A program made the position numbers and the translations under genes. Below are positions 28,203 to 36,913 of a DNA stretch of 64,000 nucleotides, one piece after another. The stretch lies in NCBI GenBank assembly GCA_002011125.2, contig MTMF02000008.1, forward strand, positions 1 through 64,000, given 5' to 3'. The number at the start of each line of letters is the position of its first letter. Position 1 is the first letter of the stretch. The notes beneath the pieces are model-generated. The model did not search any database, had not been told where the DNA came from, and saw nothing but the letters and a program-made list of their open reading frames with translations. The stretch comes from Candidatus Hydrothermarchaeum profundi (GTDB lineage: Archaea; Hydrothermarchaeota; Hydrothermarchaeia; Hydrothermarchaeales; Hydrothermarchaeaceae).

Positions 28203-30963
28203 TTAGCGCAGGGAGTTGTATAGTGAAAGTAGTTCCTTTTCCGATTTCACTTTTAACATTTATTGTACCATTATGTTTTTGGATTATCCCATATGTTATA
28301 AATAATCCTAAACCCGTTCCTTCTCCCACTTCTTTAGTTGTGAAAAATGGATCAAATATTTTAGATAAATTTTCATCCGGTATTCCGTGGCCAGTATCCG
28401 AAATTTTTATCTCCACAGAGTTGTTATTATTACAAGTAGATATTGTAATACAACCTCCATTTTCCATAGCGTCCATAGCATTTGTGAGCATGTTTACAAA
28501 GACCTGTTGCAACTGGCTTTCATCTCCTCTTATTTTGAGCAATGTATCTTCTAACTCTAACTTCACTTTAATGTTCTTCCTACGAAACTGCGGAGTCATA
28601 AAATCCACGGCTCTTGATAGTATTTCGTTTAACTGAGTTGGCACAAAATTTTCTGGATGGTGATAAGAAAACTCTAAAAGATTTTTTACTATTCTAGCTG
28701 CAATGTCTGTCTGACTTTTGATAATATTAAGCATCTTTTTATTCTCGCCTCTGGCTTTTTGTCTCATGATCTGAGAATATAAAGAAATATTAGTTAGTGG
28801 ATTGTTTATTTCATGAGCAAATCCCGCTGCAAGTCTACCGATTGAAGCAAGTTTTTCTGACTGCATCATTTGCTCTTCCATTTTCTTTTTTTGTGTGACG
28901 ATTTTTACAGTTTCTACCACAGCCTTTAACTTTCCATCTTCACTTGCTATGGGATATGTACTTATCAACAGATATTCTTTCAGCTTGTCATGATATGTCT
29001 CTCTTATAAACGATTTTCCTGATGCTAAGGTTCGTCCAGCTGGACACTCATTGCAGGGGGAATCATTTTCCATCAATATTTTGTAGCATTTATTACCCAC
29101 TATTTTGTGGCCGAAGATCTGCTCTGTGACCTTATTTGTTCTAATTATATTATACTCAAGATCCCTAATGAAAATCATGTCTGTTATAGAATTAAAGACA
29201 GAGTCTAGAAATTCTTTCGACTCCTTAAGTTCTCTAGTTCTCTCCTGGACCCTCTCTTCCAATATTTCATAAATCCTCGCTCTTTCTACAGCTAAACCTG
29301 CTTGCCTTGCAAAATTAAGTAGTCTCTCCAAATCTTTTTCTGTAAGTTTTTTACGACTTCCTACACCTATTACACCAACAATCTTATCCTCAGCGAGTAG
29401 GGGTACTCCTATCCCATATTTTATCCCTGAGAGTCTAACTATCGGTCTAGCTAATATTTGTAGACTAGGTTTATTACTATGATCTTTTACTAAGGTGATG
29501 ATATCCTGGGTTATTACTGGCTTTTTTGTTTTAATAAGCTTGGTTAATATACTCCCCTCAAATAAGGGAATTTTGTATCCTAAAGCCTTTTTTCCACAGA
29601 GTTTCTCTACCTTTTCAACCAATTTAGAGTCAGCTGAATAGCTTCTGCAAATTAGATGATTTTTTTCCTCGTCCAATAGGTGAATAGCAGAAATGTCATA
29701 ACCAAAGTCATGAGTAAGTCCATTGGCTATCGTATCGAGAATTAAATCGAGTTTTATCCCTGCATTAAGTAAATTGTTGACTTTTTGGAGGAGCAATAGT
29801 TCCCGGGTTCTCTCATCTACGATATTTTCAAGTTGAGTATAGCTATGCTTAAGCTTGACTGCCATATCCTTAAATGAAGTAGCGAGTTCGCCTATCTCAT
29901 CCTTACTTTCAAATCTTTTACTATCAATCTTAACATCAAAGATCCCCTCTCTAATCTTTCTACTTGCATCCGCTAACATTGAAATTGGTCTAGATATTTC
30001 TTTAGCGGCGATGATAGCTATTGTAAATGCTATGAGCATACCAAGTAACGTCACAAGAGCTATTGCCTTTATATTATTAGCTTTTAATATCTCGAAGTGC
30101 TCTTTTGGCACTCCAACAAAAAGGGCACCTATTACTTCTCCTTTATTATTTATTATTGGTTCAACAGCTGTTTTGTAAAACTGGTCTCCAATTTTTTGGT
30201 CTCCACTAAATCTTTCTTTTAAAGAAATGGTTTTTAATATAGATTCAGAAATTTTGGCTCCAAATTCAAGTTGTCCGCTTTCCCCCTGTATGTTAGTCGA
30301 AATAACCTTTTCTTCTTGTATAATGGACACTTTGAGTCCCGGAATTTTGTTTTCAAGAGTGTGCGGTATAAATGTGTCTCCATTTAATAGGTCTCCAGTT
30401 ATGATGGCACCAACAACTTCATCGCCCATTATTACTGGTGTTACTACAAATAGTACCATGCCCTCGTCATTAGCCAATGATTGAGTTACCCCGTTCTCGA
30501 GTAGTACTTTTTTTGGCAGTAACTCAGTAGATATTATGGCCTCTTTGTGTTTTAGGGCTTTCTCAATTAGCCCATTCAACTTTAAATAGTCGCCAGATTT
30601 ATTGTTTCCAAGTCTTTTGATAACTTTTCCTTCTGAGTCAACAACAGCCCAAATATCAACGTAGGGCCTGTATACTTTCCATCTTTTCATCAGTTCCAAA
30701 AGAGCTTCTTCATTTTTTTGATAAACAGCAGTTTGTATTTCATTCTCTGACGCTGCTTGCAACATTCCATATTTCATCTGATCTCCTCTAACAAAATACT
30801 GGATCCAAGCAGCTTTCAAGTTTTGATTAATAGCTTCTTGTGCGCTTTTTTCCATGCTAGTGTTTATCATGTGAGTCGTGACTATTGCGAGGATACTCAT
30901 CGGTACTATAATAACTATTAGGTAAGAACAAATTAGTTTTACACTTATTTTCATTTTAATCAA
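28168..30963 (-). CDS. Sensor histidine kinase with Cache input domain (HK2)
   Basis: 931 aa. TM helix (7-30), extracellular Cache-type sensor (about 35-295) with VDIWAVVDSEGKVIK and GALFVGVPKE, TM helix (about 298-318), HAMP (ISRPISMLADAS), GAF (about 395-570), PAS with a Cys cluster (CNECPAG), HisKA (GFAHEINNPLTNIS, near residue 705) and HATPase (NMLTNAMDAM, DTGHGIP, GTGLGLF). The GAF, HisKA and ATPase parts are close to HK1, pointing to duplication with exchange of the sensor domain. First gene of the four-gene sensor operon. Confidence 0.9.
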   Translation of the reverse strand: MIKMKISVKLICSYLIVIIVPMSILAIVTTHMINTSMEKSAQEAINQNLKAAWIQYFVRGDQMKYGMLQAASENEIQTAVYQKNEEALLELMKRWKVYRPYVDIWAVVDSEGKVIKRLGNNKSGDYLKLNGLIEKALKHKEAIISTELLPKKVLLENGVTQSLANDEGMVLFVVTPVIMGDEVVGAIITGDLLNGDTFIPHTLENKIPGLKVSIIQEEKVISTNIQGESGQLEFGAKISESILKTISLKERFSGDQKIGDQFYKTAVEPIINNKGEVIGALFVGVPKEHFEILKANNIKAIALVTLLGMLIAFTIAIIAAKEISRPISMLADASRKIREGIFDVKIDSKRFESKDEIGELATSFKDMAVKLKHSYTQLENIVDERTRELLLLQKVNNLLNAGIKLDLILDTIANGLTHDFGYDISAIHLLDEEKNHLICRSYSADSKLVEKVEKLCGKKALGYKIPLFEGSILTKLIKTKKPVITQDIITLVKDHSNKPSLQILARPIVRLSGIKYGIGVPLLAEDKIVGVIGVGSRKKLTEKDLERLLNFARQAGLAVERARIYEILEERVQERTRELKESKEFLDSVFNSITDMIFIRDLEYNIIRTNKVTEQIFGHKIVGNKCYKILMENDSPCNECPAGRTLASGKSFIRETYHDKLKEYLLISTYPIASEDGKLKAVVETVKIVTQKKKMEEQMMQSEKLASIGRLAAGFAHEINNPLTNISLYSQIMRQKARGENKKMLNIIKSQTDIAARIVKNLLEFSYHHPENFVPTQLNEILSRAVDFMTPQFRRKNIKVKLELEDTLLKIRGDESQLQQVFVNMLTNAMDAMENGGCITISTCNNNNSVEIKISDTGHGIPDENLSKIFDPFFTTKEVGEGTGLGLFITYGIIQKHNGTINVKSEIGKGTTFTIQLPALSEHERENTDSR

Positions 30964-31113
30964 ATCTGTAGTTATAACTATATATTCTATTTTTGTAAGA
31001 TAAAGAGGGATTTTCTATCCAAAGTTTGATCTCATATTTATCAAAACATATAAAATATGATTTGTAAAATCTGGTAATAGACGAAGATGATCATTATGTT
31101 CAAAGGTGCTCAA

Positions 31114-32013
31114 ATGAACTTTTCTTCAGCGGTTTTAAAAGTATTATTGATTTTAGTACCCTTAGAACTTTTTTTTTATAGAACCTTCACGAGGATAGGC
31201 ATATTTATCCCGAAGAGTAATGAAATATTTACGATATATTCTATTTTTTCTGAATTTGGATATATTGTTTATAATTTTCTTCTGGTGTCGGTGTTAATAA
31301 TGCTGATAGCCTTAGCTTATTCTTTATTAAAAGAGAAGGGAACGTCAGAAGTCTTGATCGGAATATCAATCTTTGCTCTAGTTTTAGAGAATATTTTTAT
31401 GCTTTTTTTTACTGCACAGTCACTAACTCTTTTATTTTATCTTACATCTAGCATTATTATCATTCTTTTAGGTTTTAAGGGTGTCAAAATCCTAAAAAAG
31501 GGAGAAATTATTTTTATCATATTGCTTACTATTTCCTTCTTATTATATCGCTATTATGTTATTTCTCATAGTATATACGGACTTCTAGAAATACCCTCTC
31601 TGCCAATTTTCTCGATAACAGCTCTCTCCCTGGGTGAATTGTCCCTTCCATTAAGTGTATTTCCTCTATTTTTTTCTCTTGTTCTTAAGCAAGGAAAGGA
31701 TCTCTCAAAAAATATAAGTATAGTCATTATAGCATTAGTGGTTGTAACGGGATTTGTTTTATTTTCTCTAAAATTGCCTTCTATGAGCTCAATTTTCACA
31801 ATTTGGACACTGGGATATTCCTTAGCATATCCTTTGCCGGTATATGCTATTGCATTTTTGTTTTTTTTAATAGTGATTTTGAAGTGTGTTAGAGAAAATA
31901 AATTAGATATTGCAACAGGATTGCTGCTCATTTTTGCGTCTGGCTATGCGCATACCCTTACTTATCAACACTTTCTCGCAATACTAGGACTTTTATTATT
32001 TATTAAGAATTGA
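31114..32013 (+). CDS. Multi-pass membrane protein of unknown function
   Basis: About 299 aa with eight to ten hydrophobic helices and few charged residues; I do not recognise the family. The ORF track starts at 31087, but AAAGGTG sits 5 nt before ATG 31114 (MNFSSAVLK), which is the better start. It lies between the sensor operon and the Rieske operon and reads toward the latter. A histidine-containing last segment (YAHTLTYQHFLA) might bind heme or quinone; this is speculation. It could be a membrane subunit tied to respiration or an independent gene. Confidence 0.55.
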   Translation: MNFSSAVLKVLLILVPLELFFYRTFTRIGIFIPKSNEIFTIYSIFSEFGYIVYNFLLVSVLIMLIALAYSLLKEKGTSEVLIGISIFALVLENIFMLFFTAQSLTLLFYLTSSIIIILLGFKGVKILKKGEIIFIILLTISFLLYRYYVISHSIYGLLEIPSLPIFSITALSLGELSLPLSVFPLFFSLVLKQGKDLSKNISIVIIALVVVTGFVLFSLKLPSMSSIFTIWTLGYSLAYPLPVYAIAFLFFLIVILKCVRENKLDIATGLLLIFASGYAHTLTYQHFLAILGLLLFIKN

Positions 32014-32043
32014 ATTTATTTTCAACAAATTAGTGCATCATTT

Positions 32044-32080
32044 TTTGGAATTTTTTACAAAAAAAAGCTTTTATATTTTG
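32044..32080 (+). promoter_or_regulatory. Degenerate copy of the shared element before the Rieske operon
   Basis: Plus strand TTTGGAATTTTTTACAAA followed by AAAAAGCTTTTATATTTT: an imperfect dyad with a 4-bp spacer, the same CAAAAAAAAG BRE-like stretch, then a TATA box about 36 nt before the Rieske ATG, implying a very short leader. Similar in layout to the elements at 19.66 and 24.21 kb but with several mismatches. Confidence 0.5.
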
Positions 32081-32108
32081 ATTGATCGAAAAAAAGCAGT
32101 GAATATCC

Positions 32109-32642
32109 ATGGATGATGAAATAGCGCATAAATCAGACAGGATGTCGGTCTCTAGAAGGAATTTCCTGAGAACTATTGGCTGGGGAAGTATAGTTGCCTT
32201 CTTGAGCGGTTCCCTTTTGGCTGTTGTGAGATATTTATTTCCAAAGGTTTCTTATGAGCCTTCTCCCTCTTTTAAAGTGCAGACACCTGAAGATTATGAG
32301 ATTGGGACAGTAGTTGTTGATAAACCTCACAAGGTTTTCATAGTACGTGAAGAAAATATAATATACGCTCTTATTGCGGTTTGTACCCATCTTGGATGTA
32401 CGCCCCGATGGTTTCCGGATGAAGGAATTTTCAAATGCCCTTGCCATGGAAGCAGATTTTATAAGAATGGTATTAATTTCTATGGTCCTGCGCCTAGACC
32501 ATTAGACAGGGCTTTCATTACGTTAGCTCCCGATGGCAGGATTTTGATAGATACGAGTAAAAAATTTAGTTCTGATGGCAGATCTTATGGTGAGGGATAT
32601 TTAGGAGACTGGAAAGACCCTAGATCGTATTTAGAAGTGTGA
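32109..32642 (+). CDS. Rieske [2Fe-2S] protein
   Basis: 177 aa. A twin-arginine type N-terminus ([10 protein letters not shown]) and a single membrane helix ([16 protein letters not shown]) anchor the protein, with the Rieske fold outside. Cluster ligands sit in CTHLGC (C92, H94, disulphide C97) and CPCHGSRF (C110, H113, disulphide C112), with PAPRPLDR after it. It passes electrons from quinol oxidation at cytochrome b to the cytochrome c. First gene of the operon that continues through 42.5 kb. Confidence 0.95.
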   Translation: MDDEIAHKSDRMSVSRRNFLRTIGWGSIVAFLSGSLLAVVRYLFPKVSYEPSPSFKVQTPEDYEIGTVVVDKPHKVFIVREENIIYALIAVCTHLGCTPRWFPDEGIFKCPCHGSRFYKNGINFYGPAPRPLDRAFITLAPDGRILIDTSKKFSSDGRSYGEGYLGDWKDPRSYLEV

Positions 32643-32652
32643 TGTGATCTTT

Positions 32653-33366
32653 ATGGGCTGGATTAAAAAAATAAAAGAAAGCAGGGTGTGGAAATCCTAT
32701 TTTAGGGAAGAGTATGATGACACTTCTCGTGGAAGGACAAGAAGGATCCTCAGTAATGTTTGGTTCCACATACATCCTGCAAAAATTTCAAAAAAAGCTA
32801 TAAATCCGTCATATACTCTTTGTCTTGGGGGAATTTCATTTCTTTTATTTATTATTCTTACAGTAAGCGGTATCCTTTTGATGTTTTATTACGTCCCAGA
32901 TGTTAATAGAGCTTACGATGACATGCTTGATTTAGAGACAGTGGTGCCATTTGGTATTCCTTTAAGAAACATACACAGGTGGGCTGCCCATGGGATGATC
33001 ATAGCAGTTGTTGGCCATATGTGCCGAGTATTCTTTACTGGAGCTTATAAGCCTCCGAGAGAGTTTAATTGGGTTGTTGGAGTTTCTCTTTTATTACTTA
33101 CACTTCTATTGAGTTTTACTGGATATTTACTCCCCTGGGATCAATTGGCTTATTGGGCTATTACCGTTGGAACAAATATAGCCTCTTATGCACCTGTTGT
33201 GGGGCCAAAAATTAGATTTCTCCTTCTTGGGGGAAATACAGTAGGACAAAACGCTTTAATCCGTTTCTATGTGCTTCATGTAATCCTTCTACCTACGCTA
33301 ATGATGTTGCTTATGATTCTCCATTTTTGGAGAGTGCGAAAAGATGGCTTTTCTAGGGGACTATAA
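32653..33366 (+). CDS. Cytochrome b, N-terminal (b6-like) subunit
   Basis: About 237 aa with four transmembrane helices. The two bis-His heme pairs are in [20 protein letters not shown] and in the region FYVLHVILL ... [11 protein letters not shown]. The Qo/Qi residues typical of b6 ([13 protein letters not shown]) are visible. Start is ATG 32653 ([10 protein letters not shown]), as the GTG at 32644 is part of the Rieske-end ribosome region. The subunit oxidises quinol with its partner at 33379. Confidence 0.93.
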   Translation: MGWIKKIKESRVWKSYFREEYDDTSRGRTRRILSNVWFHIHPAKISKKAINPSYTLCLGGISFLLFIILTVSGILLMFYYVPDVNRAYDDMLDLETVVPFGIPLRNIHRWAAHGMIIAVVGHMCRVFFTGAYKPPREFNWVVGVSLLLLTLLLSFTGYLLPWDQLAYWAITVGTNIASYAPVVGPKIRFLLLGGNTVGQNALIRFYVLHVILLPTLMMLLMILHFWRVRKDGFSRGL

Positions 33367-33378
33367 GGAGGAAGATTA

Positions 33379-33831
33379 ATGGATAAAGAGGAAAAGACAG
33401 AGGCAAGGGTGCATACCTGGCCGCATTTAATGGCTAGGGAATTTATAGTAGCTCTGGCGTTAACTGTTTTCCTAATGGGCATATCGCTTGTCTTTAATGC
33501 TCCATTAGAAGAACATGCTAATCCTGAGATTACACCTAATCCTGCTAAAGCTCCTTGGTATTTCTTGGGCGTACAAGAACTGGTTTCATATGACGCATTT
33601 TTAGGTGGTGTGCTAATTCCGACACTGATTGTTTTAGCATTATTTGCTACGCCCTATATTGATAAAAATCCAAGGGGAGTTGGAATATGGTTTTCAAGAG
33701 AGAGAAAACTCGCTATACTCCTCTTTGCATTGTTGGTGATAATCTGGACGATATTAATAATAATTGGGGTTTATTTCAGAGGTCCGGAGTGGAGATGGTT
33801 CTGGCCGTGGGAATCTTGGGAGATCACATGA
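33379..33831 (+). CDS. Cytochrome b C-terminal (subunit IV-like) subunit
   Basis: 150 aa with three helices. It carries NPAKAPWYFLGVQELVSYD, the PEWY-equivalent region of subunit IV-type proteins (here PAKAPWYF), and TLIVLALFATPYID. Short gap of 12 bp after the N-terminal part with GGAGGAAG as ribosome site. The split b6/IV arrangement resembles bacterial and Methanoperedens-like bc complexes. Confidence 0.9.
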   Translation: MDKEEKTEARVHTWPHLMAREFIVALALTVFLMGISLVFNAPLEEHANPEITPNPAKAPWYFLGVQELVSYDAFLGGVLIPTLIVLALFATPYIDKNPRGVGIWFSRERKLAILLFALLVIIWTILIIIGVYFRGPEWRWFWPWESWEIT

Positions 33832-33840
33832 GGTGAAAAA

Positions 33841-34857
33841 ATGAGGATGCTTACATTATTTGTTGTTCTCAGTATGGGATTACTTGCCGTCTTTGCAATC
33901 GGTGTTTATAAAGAAGTATCTCCTGAGTGGAAAAAATATCAAATTGAATATTATGAGGAGCTTAAAAGTGACCTGGAGTCTAAATATAATAATGTTATAG
34001 ATCCTGGCGAAAAAGAAAGACTTAGAATGCAGTTAGAAGCTCTTAAAGAAGAAAAAATTGGGGTAAAACAGATTCTATTGCGTAATAGAGAAGTAGATCG
34101 TTGTCCAACATGTCATATAGATCTAAATACGCTTGCGAATAAGCATCCTACTTCAAAGCATTTTCCTTTTGATATTTATGGTTGCACTGTATGTCATGGT
34201 GGTGAGGGCAGAGCCCTAGATGAAGAGGAAGCCCATAAAGGAATATATGCGACAAAGGCTGATATGTGGTGGCGTTTGAGGGATTCAGAAACTATCTTTA
34301 ACTTTTGGAAGCAACTTGCAATTCTGACTCCTCCTCAAGAGATAGGTAGACAGAAAGAAAAGGAAATGCTTGACTTCCGTGAGTTCACAATTACTGGAGA
34401 AAAAGCTAAGTATTATGGTACGGAGAGCTGTTTGAAATGTCATAAGGATCTTGCTAGCAATCATATTGAAAGATGGGGGAAAACTAAGTTTAAAACGATG
34501 GAAATAGTGAAAAACTCTATTGATTTTATTGAAGGGGATCAAAGTTACAAGGAGCAATGCTATCGGTGTCATACGACTGGCTATGACGAAGATACAGGAA
34601 ATTATAAAGAGGAAGGAGTAAGGTGCGAAGCTTGCCATGGTCCTGGAGAAGTATATTACTATTTGATGAATATAGGCAAATATCGAGAAGCCTCTGAGAT
34701 CGCTATGATAGGGGTAGACTATAATGTGTGTTTTAATTGTCATACTGCTAGGCGACATGAAATGCGGTTTGGAGTCTTTGAAAAAGGTGACTATCAGGGC
34801 GACTGGTATTGGCATGGGTATGATACTATTAATGAAAATAGACAGGAGGAAGATTAA
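33841..34857 (+). CDS. Membrane-anchored hexaheme cytochrome c
   Basis: 338 aa. An N-terminal membrane anchor (LTLFVVLSMGLLAVFAIGV) is followed by a coiled-coil linker (about 30-80) and six CxxCH motifs at about C88, C115, C197, C240, C262 and C297. The last four are spaced like cytochrome c554-type tetrahemes (SCLKCHKD ... CYRCHTTGYD ... CEACHGPGE). It probably replaces cytochrome c1 as the electron acceptor of the Rieske protein and delivers electrons to the molybdoenzyme (or the reverse). The stop overlaps the next ATG by one base (TAATG). Confidence 0.9.
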   Translation: MRMLTLFVVLSMGLLAVFAIGVYKEVSPEWKKYQIEYYEELKSDLESKYNNVIDPGEKERLRMQLEALKEEKIGVKQILLRNREVDRCPTCHIDLNTLANKHPTSKHFPFDIYGCTVCHGGEGRALDEEEAHKGIYATKADMWWRLRDSETIFNFWKQLAILTPPQEIGRQKEKEMLDFREFTITGEKAKYYGTESCLKCHKDLASNHIERWGKTKFKTMEIVKNSIDFIEGDQSYKEQCYRCHTTGYDEDTGNYKEEGVRCEACHGPGEVYYYLMNIGKYREASEIAMIGVDYNVCFNCHTARRHEMRFGVFEKGDYQGDWYWHGYDTINENRQEED

Positions 34858-36173
34858 TGCCTGAGGTATACAATTGGCAACTCGGGAGGAAAATGAAGTT
34901 TCCTTTTCAGGAAGCTTATCCAAAAAAACAATTTGCATTTGTTTTCAATCTTAACCGTTGTATAGCTTGTCAGACTTGTACAATGGCATGCAAATCTACT
35001 TGGACCTTCAGCAAGGGTCAAGAGTTTATGTGGTGGAATAATGTTGAAACAAAGCCTTATGGGGGTTACCCACAGCACTGGGATATAAAACTCCTTAAAA
35101 TGCTTGATGAGTCTCATAAGAAAATGGGAAGAAAGCCTATTTGGAAAAGTGAGATGGAGAAGGGTACTGCCCGGCCTTATGGAGTTTATGAAGGTTTGAC
35201 TATATTTGAAGCTCTCCCGGGGGAATCCACACCGATGGGTTTTACTCCTAGCGAAGTAGCATTGGGTTACTTACCTGGCGATAAAGAATGGCGGTTCCCA
35301 AATATTTTTGAAGATTCTCCTTATGGGCCACTAGGAAAAAGAAATGCATTCGTGCATTCGAAGGGTACCTCTTTGCCTGAGCATGAGCACTGGTTTTTCT
35401 ACCTTCCACGCTTATGTAATCATTGTACTTATCCTGCTTGTCTTGCTGCCTGCCCACGCAAAGCGATCTACAAGCGGGAGGAGGACGGTATTGTTCTGAT
35501 TGACCAAAAACGTTGTAGAGGATATAAAAAATGCGTTGAAGCATGTCCTTATAAAAAACCAATGTTCCGGTCTGCGACTAGGGTAAGTGAGAAATGTATC
35601 GCATGCTATCCTAGGATTGAAGGGAAAGATCCATTGAGTAATGGAAAACCAATGGAAACTAGGTGCATGACCGCATGCGTAGGTAAGATCCGAATTCAGG
35701 GGCTTGTTGATATAGATTCTAATGGGGTTTGGAAAAAAGATCCCCAAAATCCTATTTATTTCTTAGTGCATGTTGAGAAGGTTGCGCTACCCCTTTATCC
35801 TCAATTTGGTACTCTTCCCAATGGATATTATATCCCCCCCAGGTGGGTGCCTAGGAAGTATCTCTATCAAATGTTCGGTCCCGGTGTAGATGAAGCGATA
35901 GAAAGGTATACGGCTCCTTCTAGGGATCTTCTAGGTTTGTTGCAACTTTTCAGAACTACTCAAAAAATCATATTCAAATTTGAGGTACAAAAAACTGGGG
36001 AAAAAATCTATGAAACAACAATCAATGGCAAAAAATGGGCGATGTATAATGACAGGGTTATCGGTTATGATAAAGACGGAGAAATAGTCGTCGATACAAA
36101 GGTTCTAGAGCCTATTTTTGAAAGAAAACAGAAGGATCAGTTTGGTTATTATAAGCATTATAATTCAATTTAA
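34857..36173 (+). CDS. Iron-sulfur beta subunit of NXR/Nar-type molybdoenzyme
   Basis: 438 aa, ferredoxin-rich subunit of the type II DMSO reductase family (NarH, NxrB, SerB, EbdB). Four cluster motifs are visible: CIACQTCTMACK; CNHCTYPACLAACPRKAI; CRGYKKCVEACPYKKP; CIACYPR with CMTAC. The NxrB-like wording MWWNNVETKPYGGYP and FRSATRVSEKC support the nitrate/nitrite group. No Tat signal of its own, so it likely rides out with the alpha subunit. It passes electrons between the gamma-subunit heme and the alpha subunit. Confidence 0.92.
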   Translation: MPEVYNWQLGRKMKFPFQEAYPKKQFAFVFNLNRCIACQTCTMACKSTWTFSKGQEFMWWNNVETKPYGGYPQHWDIKLLKMLDESHKKMGRKPIWKSEMEKGTARPYGVYEGLTIFEALPGESTPMGFTPSEVALGYLPGDKEWRFPNIFEDSPYGPLGKRNAFVHSKGTSLPEHEHWFFYLPRLCNHCTYPACLAACPRKAIYKREEDGIVLIDQKRCRGYKKCVEACPYKKPMFRSATRVSEKCIACYPRIEGKDPLSNGKPMETRCMTACVGKIRIQGLVDIDSNGVWKKDPQNPIYFLVHVEKVALPLYPQFGTLPNGYYIPPRWVPRKYLYQMFGPGVDEAIERYTAPSRDLLGLLQLFRTTQKIIFKFEVQKTGEKIYETTINGKKWAMYNDRVIGYDKDGEIVVDTKVLEPIFERKQKDQFGYYKHYNSI

Positions 36174-36182
36174 GGTGGTAAG

Positions 36183-36908
36183 ATGGATATAGTATCAATT
36201 AAGGCATTGGCTCGGAGTGTTATATATAAGCATCTTTCCTTATCTTTTCTTTATCCTGATTTAGAGTTTTATGAATTATTAAAAAATAGGATGTTTATAA
36301 AACGAATTCGGGATGCTTCTACGCTTTTAAAAAACGGAAAAGAATTAGAAAAGGGACTGAGGATGTTAGAAGAAAATGTTAAAAACCTAACATTTACATC
36401 GTTACAAGCTGAGCATCGTGTGATTTTCAGTAATATACCCTCAAATGAGTGTCCCCCTTACGAAGCCGAATACGGGACAGCTCACATTCACCAGAAAACA
36501 AAAGAGTTAGCTGATGTTTCAGGATTCTACAAGGCTTTCGGTTTAAACCCTTCAAATAAAATAGGGGAGCGATTTGATCATATTTCAGTAGAGTTTGAAT
36601 ATATGCATTTCTTAACATATGGAGAAGCTTATGCTCGAGATAAGAATGATGCAAATATGGTGGAAATTTATGTTTCGACACAGAGAAAATTTGTAGAAGA
36701 GCACATTGGAAAATGGGTGCCTGTGTTTTTGAGGTTGCTAAAAAAGAAAGCCAGAAAAGGATTTTACAATGCGCTCGTTGTGTTTGCATCTGATTTTGTA
36801 TCTTATGAAATTTCACTATTAGGTGTCAATCCAGAGGAAGTTGGTAAGCCTGAGATTTCGTCATTAGCTATGGAAGATGAATGTTTTTCGTGCGGGTCTT
36901 GTGGGTGA
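36183..36908 (+). CDS. TorD/NarJ-type molybdoenzyme chaperone
   Basis: 241 aa, all-helical, with the family's typical FSNIPSNECPPYEAEYG (Y/C-P-P-Y-E motif), GFYKAFGLNP and DHISVEFEYMHFLTYGEA. It binds the alpha subunit's twin-arginine leader and assists cofactor insertion. It ends in a short cysteine-rich tail (ECFSCGSCG), often seen in these proteins and possibly metal-binding. Encoded between beta and alpha subunits, as in ebd/ser/nar-like operons. Confidence 0.9.
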   Translation: MDIVSIKALARSVIYKHLSLSFLYPDLEFYELLKNRMFIKRIRDASTLLKNGKELEKGLRMLEENVKNLTFTSLQAEHRVIFSNIPSNECPPYEAEYGTAHIHQKTKELADVSGFYKAFGLNPSNKIGERFDHISVEFEYMHFLTYGEAYARDKNDANMVEIYVSTQRKFVEEHIGKWVPVFLRLLKKKARKGFYNALVVFASDFVSYEISLLGVNPEEVGKPEISSLAMEDECFSCGSCG

Positions 36909-36913
36909 TAAAG

